A stretch of DNA of 23,961 nt, taken from assembly GCA_038229055.1 (NCBI GenBank), contig JBBROU010000082.1, positions 1 through 23,961 of the forward strand. Direction: 5' to 3'. A model generated the notes under the pieces. It made no database searches. It was not told the DNA's origin and saw only the letters and a list, made by a program, of their open reading frames with translations. Positions 17,345 to 23,961 of this stretch are shown here, in pieces. A program made the position numbers and the translations under genes. The stretch's first letter is position 1. Every line of letters begins with the position of its first letter. The DNA comes from JANYJA01 sp038229055. Lineage in GTDB: Bacteria; Acidobacteriota; Terriglobia; Bryobacterales; Bryobacteraceae.

Positions 17345-17790
17345 TGGCGCACATGGAACGTCGTGTTGCGCAAAAGGCCCGCCGGACGTGACTACTTCGA
17401 CCTTGCCGAGGTCGCGCTGGCCGGTACCACGGCGGCGATCAAGGAAGGGGATCCAACCACGTCCCTTAACTTTCACGAAAGCGCTGAGTCCCATGAAGGT
17501 TTTTAAACCGCGCCGAGCATGGTAGCCCCGCGCAGCGGAGTGATGCCGTGGAAATTTCCGTCGGTGGCTTGCAGCAAAGCGGATACTGGTCCGGCACCAT
17601 CGGTGCACCTTGGCTGGGCGCAAAAACTGACCGCTAACGCAAAGGTTGTGGGTGGTCAAAACGCCCGCTGGCGTGATCTTAAAGACGGTACCGCGGCCGG
17701 CCGGCTCATCTATCGGAAGCTGCGAGGCGACGCGCGCAACGTTGTCGTGACACGGCATGTCGTGCCGAGCCTCAAAACCGGCAAGGGCGG
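17345..17790 (-). pseudogene. Decayed GloVer tandem-repeat / IPT-domain protein
   Basis: The minus strand holds ordered pieces, in several frames, of the tandem-repeat proteins called GloVer (TIGR03803-like): G-T-V-F-K-I-T-P-A-G-V-L-T-T (about 17700-17655), then D-G-A-G-P-V-S-A-L-L-Q-A-T-D-G-N-F-H-G-I-T in another frame (about 17610-17550), then G-A-V-F-K. Further on, G-K-V-E-V-V-T-S-G-G (about 17420-17390) resembles the closing IPT/Ig-like domain of these proteins. Multiple frameshifts and stops mean no product. Intact relatives are long secreted proteins of unknown role, common in Acidobacteria and Verrucomicrobia. Confidence 0.7.
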
Positions 17791-17818
17791 GCCTGTCCAC
17801 CGGCTCTAGAAGTCCAAG

Positions 17819-17947
17819 TCAGATATCGACATCGTAGACCTGACCGTCCAAAATGTACGTCTGTTCGTTCCCGTCCATTGCCCTGTGGGCTGATCTGGGT
17901 CGGACTCGCGTCGCCATTGAACATTTTCCGTAGTACTTATGGACCAT
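17819..17947 (-). CDS. Small hypothetical protein, 42 residues
   Basis: A short ORF 15 bases after the stop of the copper-monooxygenase-like gene, on the same strand. A GAGGAA ribosome site lies seven bases before its ATG (17945-17947). The product is basic at the N-terminus (M-V-H-K-Y-Y-G-K-C) and acidic at the C-terminus (Q-T-Y-I-L-D-G-Q-V-Y-D-V-D-I), with a single Cys and no membrane segment. I recognise no family. The tight spacing and good ribosome site argue that it is translated; its shortness and the pseudogene next to it argue for caution. Confidence 0.45.
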   Translation of the reverse strand: MVHKYYGKCSMATRVRPRSAHRAMDGNEQTYILDGQVYDVDI

Positions 17948-17962
17948 GGCTATTTCCTCAGA

Positions 17963-19327
17963 TTAATAACGGGTATCCGTTTGGCCCCGCCGCACCGATA
18001 CGGGCGTCTTTTCGGGCTCCAGATACTCGATATAGTTCGAAAACATCTCTTCCGAGCTCTTATCGCCCCATCGGATAGCCTGGGTTGGATCCGGATTCGC
18101 CAGATTATTATGGCTGTTGTCGAAATGCGCCGTCAGCATCAAAATGCTGCCTTTCTCAATAAAGATCGGATCGGCGAAACGATAGACCAACTGCCAGTCG
18201 AAATTGTAATGCGGCACCAACAGCAGGACTTCATGTTTCCCGTTCGGATGCGTGACTTCGTACCGCACATCCTTGCCGCGAAAATGCATGTGCGGAGTCA
18301 TGGATAGCAGCACCTTGTCCTGCTCGAATGTGTAGCAGCGCTTCACTTCATGGTTCTCGTCACCGGGCGGAATCAGGAAGAAGAAGTTGCGCAAATCCAT
18401 GCGATGCAGCACGCGGGCGGGCGGCCCGGGCGAAAGGTAAAGTCCTACGCTGGTGCGATCGGTCTGCGGCTCGCGAATATTGGCGTAGTGAATCGAGAAT
18501 TCGAGCTTAGTTCCGGGAGGAATCCACTTCGCCGAGCCGCGGGCGAACACGTCGGGCTGACGGCCGGGAAGATAGGACGCGAGTGCGCCTTCCTGAAATC
18601 CATGGATGTATGGCAGATCGGGACTATCCGGCGCGCAGGCGTTATCCAGCACGGGCGCGTCCTTGCGAATTCGCGTTAGTTTGCCGTCGTGCTCGAGATA
18701 GGGTCCGATGGAGTTCATGGCCTGAATCGTGGCGGGGCCCGCCTGGCTCTCGCTCAGTACGGGATTAACATGCGCGTGATGGACCGCGCGCCGGTTACCC
18801 GGGCGGAGCTCGGCGCCGCTGATCCAGATTCCTTCTTTCAGATTCATGGGCACGATGAAGTGCTCGTACGCATCGGCGCCGGGCTTCACGGCGAAAGTTT
18901 CGCCGATGTCCACGATCAGATCCGGCTTGCCGAGGCTCCATCCATCGACGAACTCGGGCGCCTTCGGCAGGTCTTTCGGTTCGCCCTCCACGGCGCCGCT
19001 ATCGACCCACGCCTTGATGGTCTCCAATTGGCGCGCAGTCAGCCGGGCATCGTTCGCGAAATGTCCGTACTGCGGATCGGCGAACCAGGGCGGCATCTTG
19101 CGGCTTAACACAGCCTCACGTATCGACCTCGCCCACGGGCGCGCCGACTTATAATCCAGAAGCGACATGGGCGCGATGCTGCTCGGACGGTGGCATTGGA
19201 CGCACCGCTCATAAAAAATCGGCGCAACATCACTGTTAAAGGTGGGCGTTGCGGGCCCGGAAGCAGCCGACAACAAGGCGGCTAGCGGCGCCAGTGCCAG
19301 GATACGGAGCGGCATAAGGGCGGCCAT
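17963..19327 (-). CDS. Secreted mono-haem / copper type II monooxygenase-like protein
   Basis: About 454 residues from the ATG at 19325-19327, with a signal peptide (M-P-L-R-I-L-A-L-A-P-L-A-A-L-L-S). A haem c motif C-V-Q-C-H (42-46) lies in a planctomycete/acidobacterial cytochrome-type domain, followed by two lobes resembling copper type II ascorbate-dependent (PHM-like) monooxygenases. The candidate copper ligands are V-H-H-A-H-V in the first lobe and H-M-H-F-R-G in the second. Relatives are frequent in Acidobacteria and have no proven substrate. Upstream in-frame ATGs (19383-19385, 19421-19423) exist but would add residues before the signal peptide. It is transcribed divergently from the five-gene operon at 19450 across a 122-base gap. 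A small ORF follows it. Confidence 0.85.
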   Translation of the reverse strand: MAALMPLRILALAPLAALLSAASGPATPTFNSDVAPIFYERCVQCHRPSSIAPMSLLDYKSARPWARSIREAVLSRKMPPWFADPQYGHFANDARLTARQLETIKAWVDSGAVEGEPKDLPKAPEFVDGWSLGKPDLIVDIGETFAVKPGADAYEHFIVPMNLKEGIWISGAELRPGNRRAVHHAHVNPVLSESQAGPATIQAMNSIGPYLEHDGKLTRIRKDAPVLDNACAPDSPDLPYIHGFQEGALASYLPGRQPDVFARGSAKWIPPGTKLEFSIHYANIREPQTDRTSVGLYLSPGPPARVLHRMDLRNFFFLIPPGDENHEVKRCYTFEQDKVLLSMTPHMHFRGKDVRYEVTHPNGKHEVLLLVPHYNFDWQLVYRFADPIFIEKGSILMLTAHFDNSHNNLANPDPTQAIRWGDKSSEEMFSNYIEYLEPEKTPVSVRRGQTDTRY

Positions 19328-19449
19328 GCACGGAGCATAACAGAGATCGCGCGCGCGAGAGTATGCCCGTATCAAGCTAAACTTCATCAAAAAAATCTGA
19401 TACGCCTTGCCCCCTGTTGTCACATAACGCCGTGGAGGTGAATGAATAA
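19328..19449. promoter_or_regulatory. Divergent control region between the monooxygenase-like gene and the five-gene operon
   Basis: These 122 bases must hold the promoters for both directions. A strong ribosome site GGAGGTG (19434-19440) lies nine bases before the ATG at 19450. An A-tract (about 19389-19395) and AT-rich stretches are present, but I could not identify a convincing -35/-10 pair or operator for either gene. Confidence 0.4.
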
Positions 19450-20259
19450 ATGGCGTTCACAGACAATTGCGATCTCTTCTCGTCCGTGCATGAGGACGGG
19501 GTGAATCGAGTTATCGGGCACATCATGCGGCAAAGGCCCTCGTGGTTCAACTATGCGACGGCCGACATTGCGAGTAATCGGGAACTGTGGTGCTCGAAGA
19601 TCGACGTAACCAAGGATGTCGTGAAATACGGAAACCCGTTTTTCACGATTATGCCGCCGCTGCCACTGATTGGGGCGGACTCGCCGCCGATCGGTATCGG
19701 TTTCATTGCGCAGTTAACCCGCGCGTTGATCGACTTCCATCCGGGCAAAACGATCGGGCTGCCGGCGGAACTGAATCCACCTCTGCCTAAGCAGCGCTTC
19801 TCACTCGAGTTCGATGTTTGCGGGGGCCTCGGCTGCGCGTCGGAGAAGGAGATCGAGCAGATTCCCGTCGGTGGCAGTTCACCCAACGCCGCCGGGGAAG
19901 GCGGCCACAACCAGAAGCAAGTGGTGCTGCGCACGCGGCCGATCTGCTTTTGCCTGGAGGTCTTCGTCATCGGGCACTTCACGCTCCAGAACGGCTTTCT
20001 TCTGGGGCACGTGGACAACATCGACATCGTCGATATCAAGCCGGATGAACTGGAGGCGAACCTGAACTGCTACATCTCCATGTGCGTGAACGCGGTGTTA
20101 CGGGAGAAGCTGGCGATCCAGATGGAGAAGCTAACACTGAGTTTTCCGCTGTTCAATCTGGCGACGGTGACACTTTCGCCGAGCCCGAACCCGCCGATTC
20201 CCAACAATCCGGCGGTAGAAGAAGATCAACTCAAGATCTTCATCAAGATGACGGTTTAG
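19450..20259 (+). CDS. Uncharacterised protein A of the five-gene operon
   Basis: A 269-residue protein of unknown family. There is no signal peptide, so it is probably cytoplasmic. The first 60 residues look helical, with Trp-containing R-P-S-W-F-N-Y and N-R-E-L-W. The middle is Pro/Gly-rich and hydrophobic (F-F-T-I-M-P-P-L-P-L-I-G). The rest is predicted beta-strand of alternating hydrophobic residues. Cysteines cluster in C-G-G-L-G-C, I-C-F-C and C-Y-I-S-M-C. The long extended strands with apolar faces (L-T-L-S-F-P-L-F-N-L-A-T-V-T-L) recall lipid-binding barrels of the TULIP type, but this is a weak structural impression. It is the first gene of the operon, with a strong ribosome site; the next gene starts 18 bases later. 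Confidence 0.8.
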   Translation: MAFTDNCDLFSSVHEDGVNRVIGHIMRQRPSWFNYATADIASNRELWCSKIDVTKDVVKYGNPFFTIMPPLPLIGADSPPIGIGFIAQLTRALIDFHPGKTIGLPAELNPPLPKQRFSLEFDVCGGLGCASEKEIEQIPVGGSSPNAAGEGGHNQKQVVLRTRPICFCLEVFVIGHFTLQNGFLLGHVDNIDIVDIKPDELEANLNCYISMCVNAVLREKLAIQMEKLTLSFPLFNLATVTLSPSPNPPIPNNPAVEEDQLKIFIKMTV

Positions 20260-20277
20260 AGAGGAGGACGTCAGAAT

Positions 20278-21183
20278 ATGAGCCATATTACGATAGCCGC
20301 GTCATCGAACGCGTTTGTGCAGTTATTCAATAAGCTTCGCGATAACTTTACGTTTTCCAAAAGCGACGCCGCCAACCTCGGGCCTTTCTCGGCGAGTTAC
20401 TCGGTTGCTCTCCATTTAGGAGGCGGGAACATTCAGCTCAACGATGACGATACGGTGGAGGTGAAGCACGTCAACATAGTTTGGGACACGCTGAAAGTGC
20501 AGGTGTGTTTCAATTTGCCGGGACTCTGCATCGGCGGTTGGTGCATTATTCCAGACCCATGGAACGGTTGCCTGGTGGGCGTTCCTAAGGTCTGCATCGG
20601 CGGACCGATCTGCGTGCCGCTGGACTTGAGCGGATTAGTGTCGGAGGTGAACGACCTGAAGGCCAACCTGAAGCCGGTGTACTTCGTCGACCCCGCGAGG
20701 CTACCGGGCGAATCGGACCTGGACGCCGAGTTTGCCGGCCATTCCAACAAATGGCGCATCTTCATCGACCCGATTTTCGTGCATATCGATCCGATCAACA
20801 TACCGGCAACGGTGGCGAACCTGATTGAGAATATTGTGCGCGACGCAATCGAAAGCATGTTCCCGATACTGCCGCATTTCATCGTGGATGCGCTGCTGGC
20901 GGCCATCGGACCGATTCTGGATTTAGTGAAAGGGCTGCTGGGCATTGTGGGCGACATCAACAACTGGCTAACCGACTTATTGATGAATACGTTCGATCTG
21001 CTGGGAATCATCGAGACGGCGATTGCGGATTACTTTGCTTCGCAGACGCCGATCTATGAATTCGAAGATCCGTACCCCGTGCTGGATGCGGCGTCGGGCC
21101 TGATTCCCGTGAAGATCCCGATCCGGAACCTGGCTTCGCATGTGAACTCAAAGGAAATGATCGTCACGGCCGACGTGGGCTGA
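20278..21183 (+). CDS. Uncharacterised protein B of the five-gene operon (possible TULIP-like lipid binder)
   Basis: A 301-residue protein without a signal peptide, preceded by GAGGAGG. The N-terminal 80 residues suggest beta-strands (F-S-A-S-Y-S-V-A-L-H-L, V-E-V-K-H-V-N-I). A Cys/Pro/Gly-rich hydrophobic section follows (V-C-F-N-L-P-G-L-C-I-G-G-W-C-I-I-P), then a second Cys group (C-I-G-G-P-I-C-V-P-L-D-L). A long hydrophobic helical segment covers about residues 180-260 (I-E-N-I-V-R-D-A-I, L-L-A-A-I-G-P-I-L-D-L-V-K-G-L-L). A final beta pair ends V-P-I/K-I-P-I-R-N-L...E-M-I-V-T-A-D-V. The strand-helix-strand layout with amphipathic faces is compatible with a TULIP-type lipid-binding protein. 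No family was recognised with certainty. Confidence 0.8.
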   Translation: MSHITIAASSNAFVQLFNKLRDNFTFSKSDAANLGPFSASYSVALHLGGGNIQLNDDDTVEVKHVNIVWDTLKVQVCFNLPGLCIGGWCIIPDPWNGCLVGVPKVCIGGPICVPLDLSGLVSEVNDLKANLKPVYFVDPARLPGESDLDAEFAGHSNKWRIFIDPIFVHIDPINIPATVANLIENIVRDAIESMFPILPHFIVDALLAAIGPILDLVKGLLGIVGDINNWLTDLLMNTFDLLGIIETAIADYFASQTPIYEFEDPYPVLDAASGLIPVKIPIRNLASHVNSKEMIVTADVG

Positions 21184-21207
21184 GGCGCGGAAAGGAGATA
21201 TAACGAG

Positions 21208-21960
21208 ATGAGAACGAGACTGAAGACTACACTCGACCCGAACCTGTACACGCAGATCGGGCTGGACAGCGGCTCGCTGACGATGCTGGGGACGATTGTG
21301 CACCAGTTGGGAGAGCCGGGGGAATACCGCGGCGCTCTCCATTACGGGCCGGACGTGAAGGGCGTGTTCACAATCACGGCCGACAGCAATAGTCCGGTGG
21401 CGCAGGCTACCCTCGACTTGGCGTCCGTTGAAAAGTCGCAATCCGGGACGGCAGCCGAGACCGAGAAAGACGACTGCTGTGGAGATGGTTCGAAGGAGAG
21501 CGGGGGCAAGCGGTACACGGTGAATCCGCGCGGGTACATTCTATTTCACGTAGCAAGCGGCGCGGGCGGTTATTACGTGCATTTGCGCAAAATCGACGCC
21601 GATGTGAAGGACAAAGGGTACGACACGCGGACCCTGAACAATGGCGATGTGTTCACGGCAATGATTCTGCGGCCGGGAACCTACTCGGTGGTGAACGCGC
21701 TGACGAAGGCGCGAGCGGAGGCGGTGGTTCATTATCCGCGAGTTGGCGAGAAGCCATATGTGCCGCCGGCTCCGGTTCGAATCGAATGCAACGCGAAGGG
21801 TTTCGAATATCAGGGTCGGATAGAACTGGGCGTGGGGCAGGGCCTGGTTTTTCAGGCACGCGTGCCTTCACGGATCGAAATCCGGCTGGAGAAACCGGAC
21901 GATGGGCCGCCGAGGGAGGATCGTGGCAGAACCGATTTGCGAAAACTGAAGCTCGTTTGA
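21208..21960 (+). CDS. Uncharacterised beta-rich protein C of the five-gene operon
   Basis: A 250-residue protein behind a clear AAGGAG ribosome site. It has no signal peptide and no membrane segment. It appears to be all-beta in two parts. Residues about 105-180 read like a cupredoxin- or Ig-like sandwich (G-Y-I-L-F-H-V, G-Y-Y-V-H-L-R-K-I, L-R-P-G-T-Y-S-V-V-N). Residues 195-235 have another strand set ending P-S-R-I-E-I-R-L. A charged linker with D-D-C-C-G-D lies near residue 90, and the last 20 residues are highly charged. The double Cys could bind metal, but nothing proves it. It may be a structural or adaptor component of the operon's product complex. Confidence 0.75.
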   Translation: MRTRLKTTLDPNLYTQIGLDSGSLTMLGTIVHQLGEPGEYRGALHYGPDVKGVFTITADSNSPVAQATLDLASVEKSQSGTAAETEKDDCCGDGSKESGGKRYTVNPRGYILFHVASGAGGYYVHLRKIDADVKDKGYDTRTLNNGDVFTAMILRPGTYSVVNALTKARAEAVVHYPRVGEKPYVPPAPVRIECNAKGFEYQGRIELGVGQGLVFQARVPSRIEIRLEKPDDGPPREDRGRTDLRKLKLV

Positions 21961-21963
21961 AGT

Positions 21964-22989
21964 ATGGAGGCGGGGTACAAGCAGGCGCCGGACCGGTTGG
22001 AGAGACTGGTCCGGCGTTTTGGCGTTAGGGAGCGCGGGGAGCAGATCCGCAGATGTTTTGAGCTGGTATGCGGGGAATCGCTGCGGGCCGGCGCGGGTCG
22101 ATCGAGTCTGAATGCGGACGGGACGCCAGTGCAGTTCGCGCTCTCGCTAGCGGCGGGGCGGCCAACGGCGTTTGAGTTTGTGGGCGAGGCACTGGTTGGA
22201 GTCGAATATGAACAACGTCGGGCGCATGGATTGGAGTGCATGCGAACGCTGGCGGCGGAGATTGGAGCGGAGCGCGAGGTGAGGTCCGTCCAGACACTTA
22301 TGGCGGACATCGCGGGAACGGGGCCGGCAGGAGATTGCGAAGATCCGGTGGGCGCGTTTTGGATCGGAGCGGCGTTTGATCCGAAGGGCAGTGCTGCGAT
22401 GACGGTGTACGCGAACGTGCGTCGCGGTGAGGAGCAAGGCCGATGGGAGAGCCTATCGGCGTTTGCGGCAGCGTTCGATTCGGCGGGCTGGCAGCGGATT
22501 GAGGCGGCGATGCGACCGCTTGGATTGAGGCCATTGGGCGCCGGGGTGCGGGTGAGTGCCGGTGGGAAACCACGTGCCCGGCTGTATTTCGGGGCGTATG
22601 GGGTGAAAGCCGATGACTACCGCCGGGCGTTTCGCGAAGCGGGGGGCAGCGCGGAATTCGATAGTGAGCTGGAACTATTTTTCGACGAGGCGCTGGGCGA
22701 GGATCGGAACTATCCGACGCGGTCGGCAGTGTGCTCGTTCGGCTGGGCCGACGGCGAGTGGCATCCGAAGTTAGAATTATGCGGGCACTGTGCGTGGACG
22801 ACGAATGACGAGGCCGTGGCGCGGTGCGCGGCATGGCTGGAGCGTCTCGGATTCGATGCCGGCTTGTACCGCGATGTCATCGACATTTTGCGTTCTGGGT
22901 CGGCGGCGATCCACGCCTATGCGGGGGTTGGGATGAGGCGCGGCGAGGCGTACGCGAGCATTTATCTGAATCCAGGGACGGGGATGTGA
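21964..22989 (+). CDS. Putative ABBA-fold (aromatic/DMATS-like) prenyltransferase
   Basis: A 341-residue protein starting three bases after the previous stop. It shows repeated alpha-beta-beta units ending in short strands of the form hydrophobic-Y/F: A-M-T-V-Y-A-N-V (about 145), R-A-R-L-Y-F-G-A-Y (about 205), H-P-K-L-E-L-C-G-H (about 265) and Y-A-S-I-Y-L-N-P-G at the C-terminus. Each is followed by a helix (for example A-D-D-Y-R-R-A-F-R-E-A-G). This periodicity, the length and the closing strand fit the ABBA prenyltransferases, which attach allylic diphosphates to aromatic acceptors without DDxxD motifs; none is seen here. Its neighbour is terpene-cyclase-like, which supports an isoprenoid theme. 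The substrate is unknown, and the family call is moderate only. Confidence 0.6.
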   Translation: MEAGYKQAPDRLERLVRRFGVRERGEQIRRCFELVCGESLRAGAGRSSLNADGTPVQFALSLAAGRPTAFEFVGEALVGVEYEQRRAHGLECMRTLAAEIGAEREVRSVQTLMADIAGTGPAGDCEDPVGAFWIGAAFDPKGSAAMTVYANVRRGEEQGRWESLSAFAAAFDSAGWQRIEAAMRPLGLRPLGAGVRVSAGGKPRARLYFGAYGVKADDYRRAFREAGGSAEFDSELELFFDEALGEDRNYPTRSAVCSFGWADGEWHPKLELCGHCAWTTNDEAVARCAAWLERLGFDAGLYRDVIDILRSGSAAIHAYAGVGMRRGEAYASIYLNPGTGM

Positions 22990-23879
22990 ACGCGGTATCG
23001 GGAGGGCTTGCGTTTTTGGCCGCGCGGCAGGATGCAGCCGGTTTCTGGGAAGACTGGAATCTGCCTGTGGGCGCGTCGCGAATGTGGACGACCGCGTACG
23101 TGGGATGGCGGCTGGCGTCGAGCGGGTACGACGCGGCTCTGCCTAGTCTTGAACGCGCGGCGAACTGGCTGTCGGCGGCCGAACTGGACGGAGGTGGTTG
23201 GGGCTATACGGAGTCGACCGGGGCGGATGCGGATTCAACCGCGTTCGGAATTCTGTTCCTGACCAGCATCGGGCGAAGGGCGCCGGAGAGCGCGGTGCGC
23301 CGGTTGTTGCGCTTTTCCAGAGACGACGGCGGTTTTGGAACGTACGGGTTCGAGCAGAGTTTCGGAGGTTGGACGGCGTCGCAAGTCGAAGTGACAGCGA
23401 CGGCCGCGCTGGCGCTGCGTTCAGCCGCGGCGTCGGAAGAGACAATCAGGCGCGCCGAATGTTTTGTGAGCACGCGGCGTAGGCCCGATGGGATTTGGGA
23501 TTCGTACTGGTGGACGTCGCCGTTTTATGCGACGGAGGCCTGCGTCCGCTTACTAGGGGAGAATGCGCGCGAGGAAGCTGCTGCCGCGCTGGGTTTGTCA
23601 CGACCTGCCAATGCTTTCGACGAGGCGCTGCGGGCAATGGTCTTGCGTAAGAATCCGGCGGCTGCGCAATTAGCCGACGGGAGCTGGGCCAGCACCCCGG
23701 TGCTGCGGATTACCAGGCGGGACGTGCTTGCGCCTCCGGTGGGCGAAGATGCGGGACCGTGCTTCGCGGATCCGGGGAGGGTGTTCACTACGGCCACCGT
23801 GCTAACCGCAATGCGCGGCAGCCGCTATTCGTTCTATAGCAGCGTCCCTCTTAACACCACGCCGGCGACCGTAAAGTAG
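22986..23879 (+). CDS. Prenyltransferase/squalene-oxidase-repeat (terpene-cyclase-like) protein
   Basis: A 297-residue alpha/alpha-barrel protein. The GTG start (22986) overlaps the previous stop as GTGA; an in-frame ATG at 22824 would run through the upstream gene and is rejected. QW-like repeats with D-G-x-W/F recur: D-A-A-G-F-W-E-D-W (16-24), L-D-G-G-G-W-G-Y, D-D-G-G-F-G-T-Y, P-D-G-I-W-D-S-Y-W-W and A-D-G-S-W-A-S. At 81-85 it has D-A-D-S-T, where class II terpene cyclases carry D-x-D-D-T, so the third acid is Ser and proton-initiated cyclisation is doubtful. At under half the length of a squalene-hopene cyclase it is a single-domain form. It may bind or modify an isoprenoid made by the preceding gene. 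Its 3' end overlaps mgtE. Confidence 0.82.
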   Translation: MNAVSGGLAFLAARQDAAGFWEDWNLPVGASRMWTTAYVGWRLASSGYDAALPSLERAANWLSAAELDGGGWGYTESTGADADSTAFGILFLTSIGRRAPESAVRRLLRFSRDDGGFGTYGFEQSFGGWTASQVEVTATAALALRSAAASEETIRRAECFVSTRRRPDGIWDSYWWTSPFYATEACVRLLGENAREEAAAALGLSRPANAFDEALRAMVLRKNPAAAQLADGSWASTPVLRITRRDVLAPPVGEDAGPCFADPGRVFTTATVLTAMRGSRYSFYSSVPLNTTPATVK

Positions 23880-23961
23880 ATCACCAGCCCGGTCACATCC
23901 ACCAGCGTCGCGACGAAGGGTGCCGACGCGCTCGCCGGATCGAGCCCCAATCGCCGCAGAA
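23834..23961 (-). CDS. mgtE: C-terminal end of a MgtE-family Mg2+ transporter (partial)
   Basis: Only the last 41 residues are in the window, ending at the TAG at 23834-23836. They read L-G-L-D-P-A-S-A-S-A-P-F-V-A-T-L-V-D and then V-T-G-L-V-I-Y-F, the final membrane helix of MgtE channels, whose D-P-A-x-A-S-x-P-F motif lines the Mg2+ pore. The gene converges on the five-gene operon and overlaps its last gene by 46 bases. The rest, including the N and CBS regulatory domains, lies beyond the window. Confidence 0.85.
   Translation of the reverse strand, partial: LRRLGLDPASASAPFVATLVDVTGLVIYFTVAGVVLRGTLL

Noticed and set aside
17057..17800. 247-residue minus-strand ORF running into ruvB
   Set aside because: It overlaps ruvB out of frame; the recognisable parts are GloVer repeat fragments in several frames, so it is a chance fusion of pseudogene and shadow.
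19442..19500. Mini-ORF starting at the ATG just before the first operon gene
   Set aside because: Out of frame and under 20 codons, while the ATG at 19450 has ideal ribosome-site spacing.
22824..22985. Upstream extension of the cyclase-like gene to an ATG at 22824
   Set aside because: It would overlap the prenyltransferase-like gene by 166 bases and its residues are not repeat-like; the GTG at 22986 gives the usual GTGA coupling.

Overview
The window is GC-rich bacterial chromosomal DNA. It most resembles an acidobacterium of the Bryobacterales/Solibacter type. That placement is inferred from gene content (CRTAC/UnbV FG-GAP protein, heptaheme cytochrome, haem/copper-monooxygenase-like protein, a decayed GloVer-repeat gene) and not from a marker-gene comparison. 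Housekeeping genes (ruvB, folK, tRNA-Ser, tRNA-Arg, the end of mgtE) sit among accessory blocks and gene debris.

Layout. 1-1398: 3' part of a TPR protein gene (+), ending inside a 31-bp-arm palindromic repeat. 1461-6979: five closely packed minus-strand genes, read in the order heptaheme cytochrome c, CRTAC/UnbV protein, Fur/PerR-family regulator, FHA-GAF-SpoIIE phosphatase, OsmC peroxidase. The OsmC gene has an in-frame TGA exactly where the family has its peroxidatic cysteine, followed by a hairpin of bacterial SECIS type, so it is best read as a selenoprotein. 7009-7560: relics of a short-chain dehydrogenase gene (-) and a VOC-family gene (+). 7598-8728: a Fic-domain protein (-). 8796-8837: a decayed 3' piece of a tRNA-Pro gene. 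8870-15530: a copper/silver efflux island (+) with a Cys-rich small protein, CusA-type RND pump, Met-rich lipoprotein, TolC-type outer-membrane factor and periplasmic adaptor. 15544-15799: tRNA-Ser (-) and tRNA-Arg (+). 15770-17292: folK and ruvB (-). About 17345-17790: a decayed GloVer/IPT-repeat gene. 17819-19327: a haem/copper-monooxygenase-like secreted protein (-) with a small downstream ORF.

19450-23879 is the most unusual part: five consecutive plus-strand genes, spaced by 24 bp or less or overlapping, none of which I can assign a certain function. Two encode cytosolic, beta-rich, Cys-containing proteins with amphipathic/hydrophobic character. The third encodes a beta-rich protein, the fourth a protein with the look of an ABBA-fold (aromatic) prenyltransferase, and the fifth a short terpene-cyclase-like (prenyltransferase/squalene-oxidase repeat) protein. 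Together they suggest an undescribed isoprenoid- or lipid-handling operon. It ends by overlapping the convergent mgtE gene.

Working together: the Fur-phosphatase-OsmC cluster looks like a peroxide-response unit, possibly co-transcribed with periplasmic redox proteins. The cus genes form a tripartite Cu(I)/Ag(I) exporter with an accessory lipoprotein. folK and ruvB are translationally coupled through a TTGA overlap.
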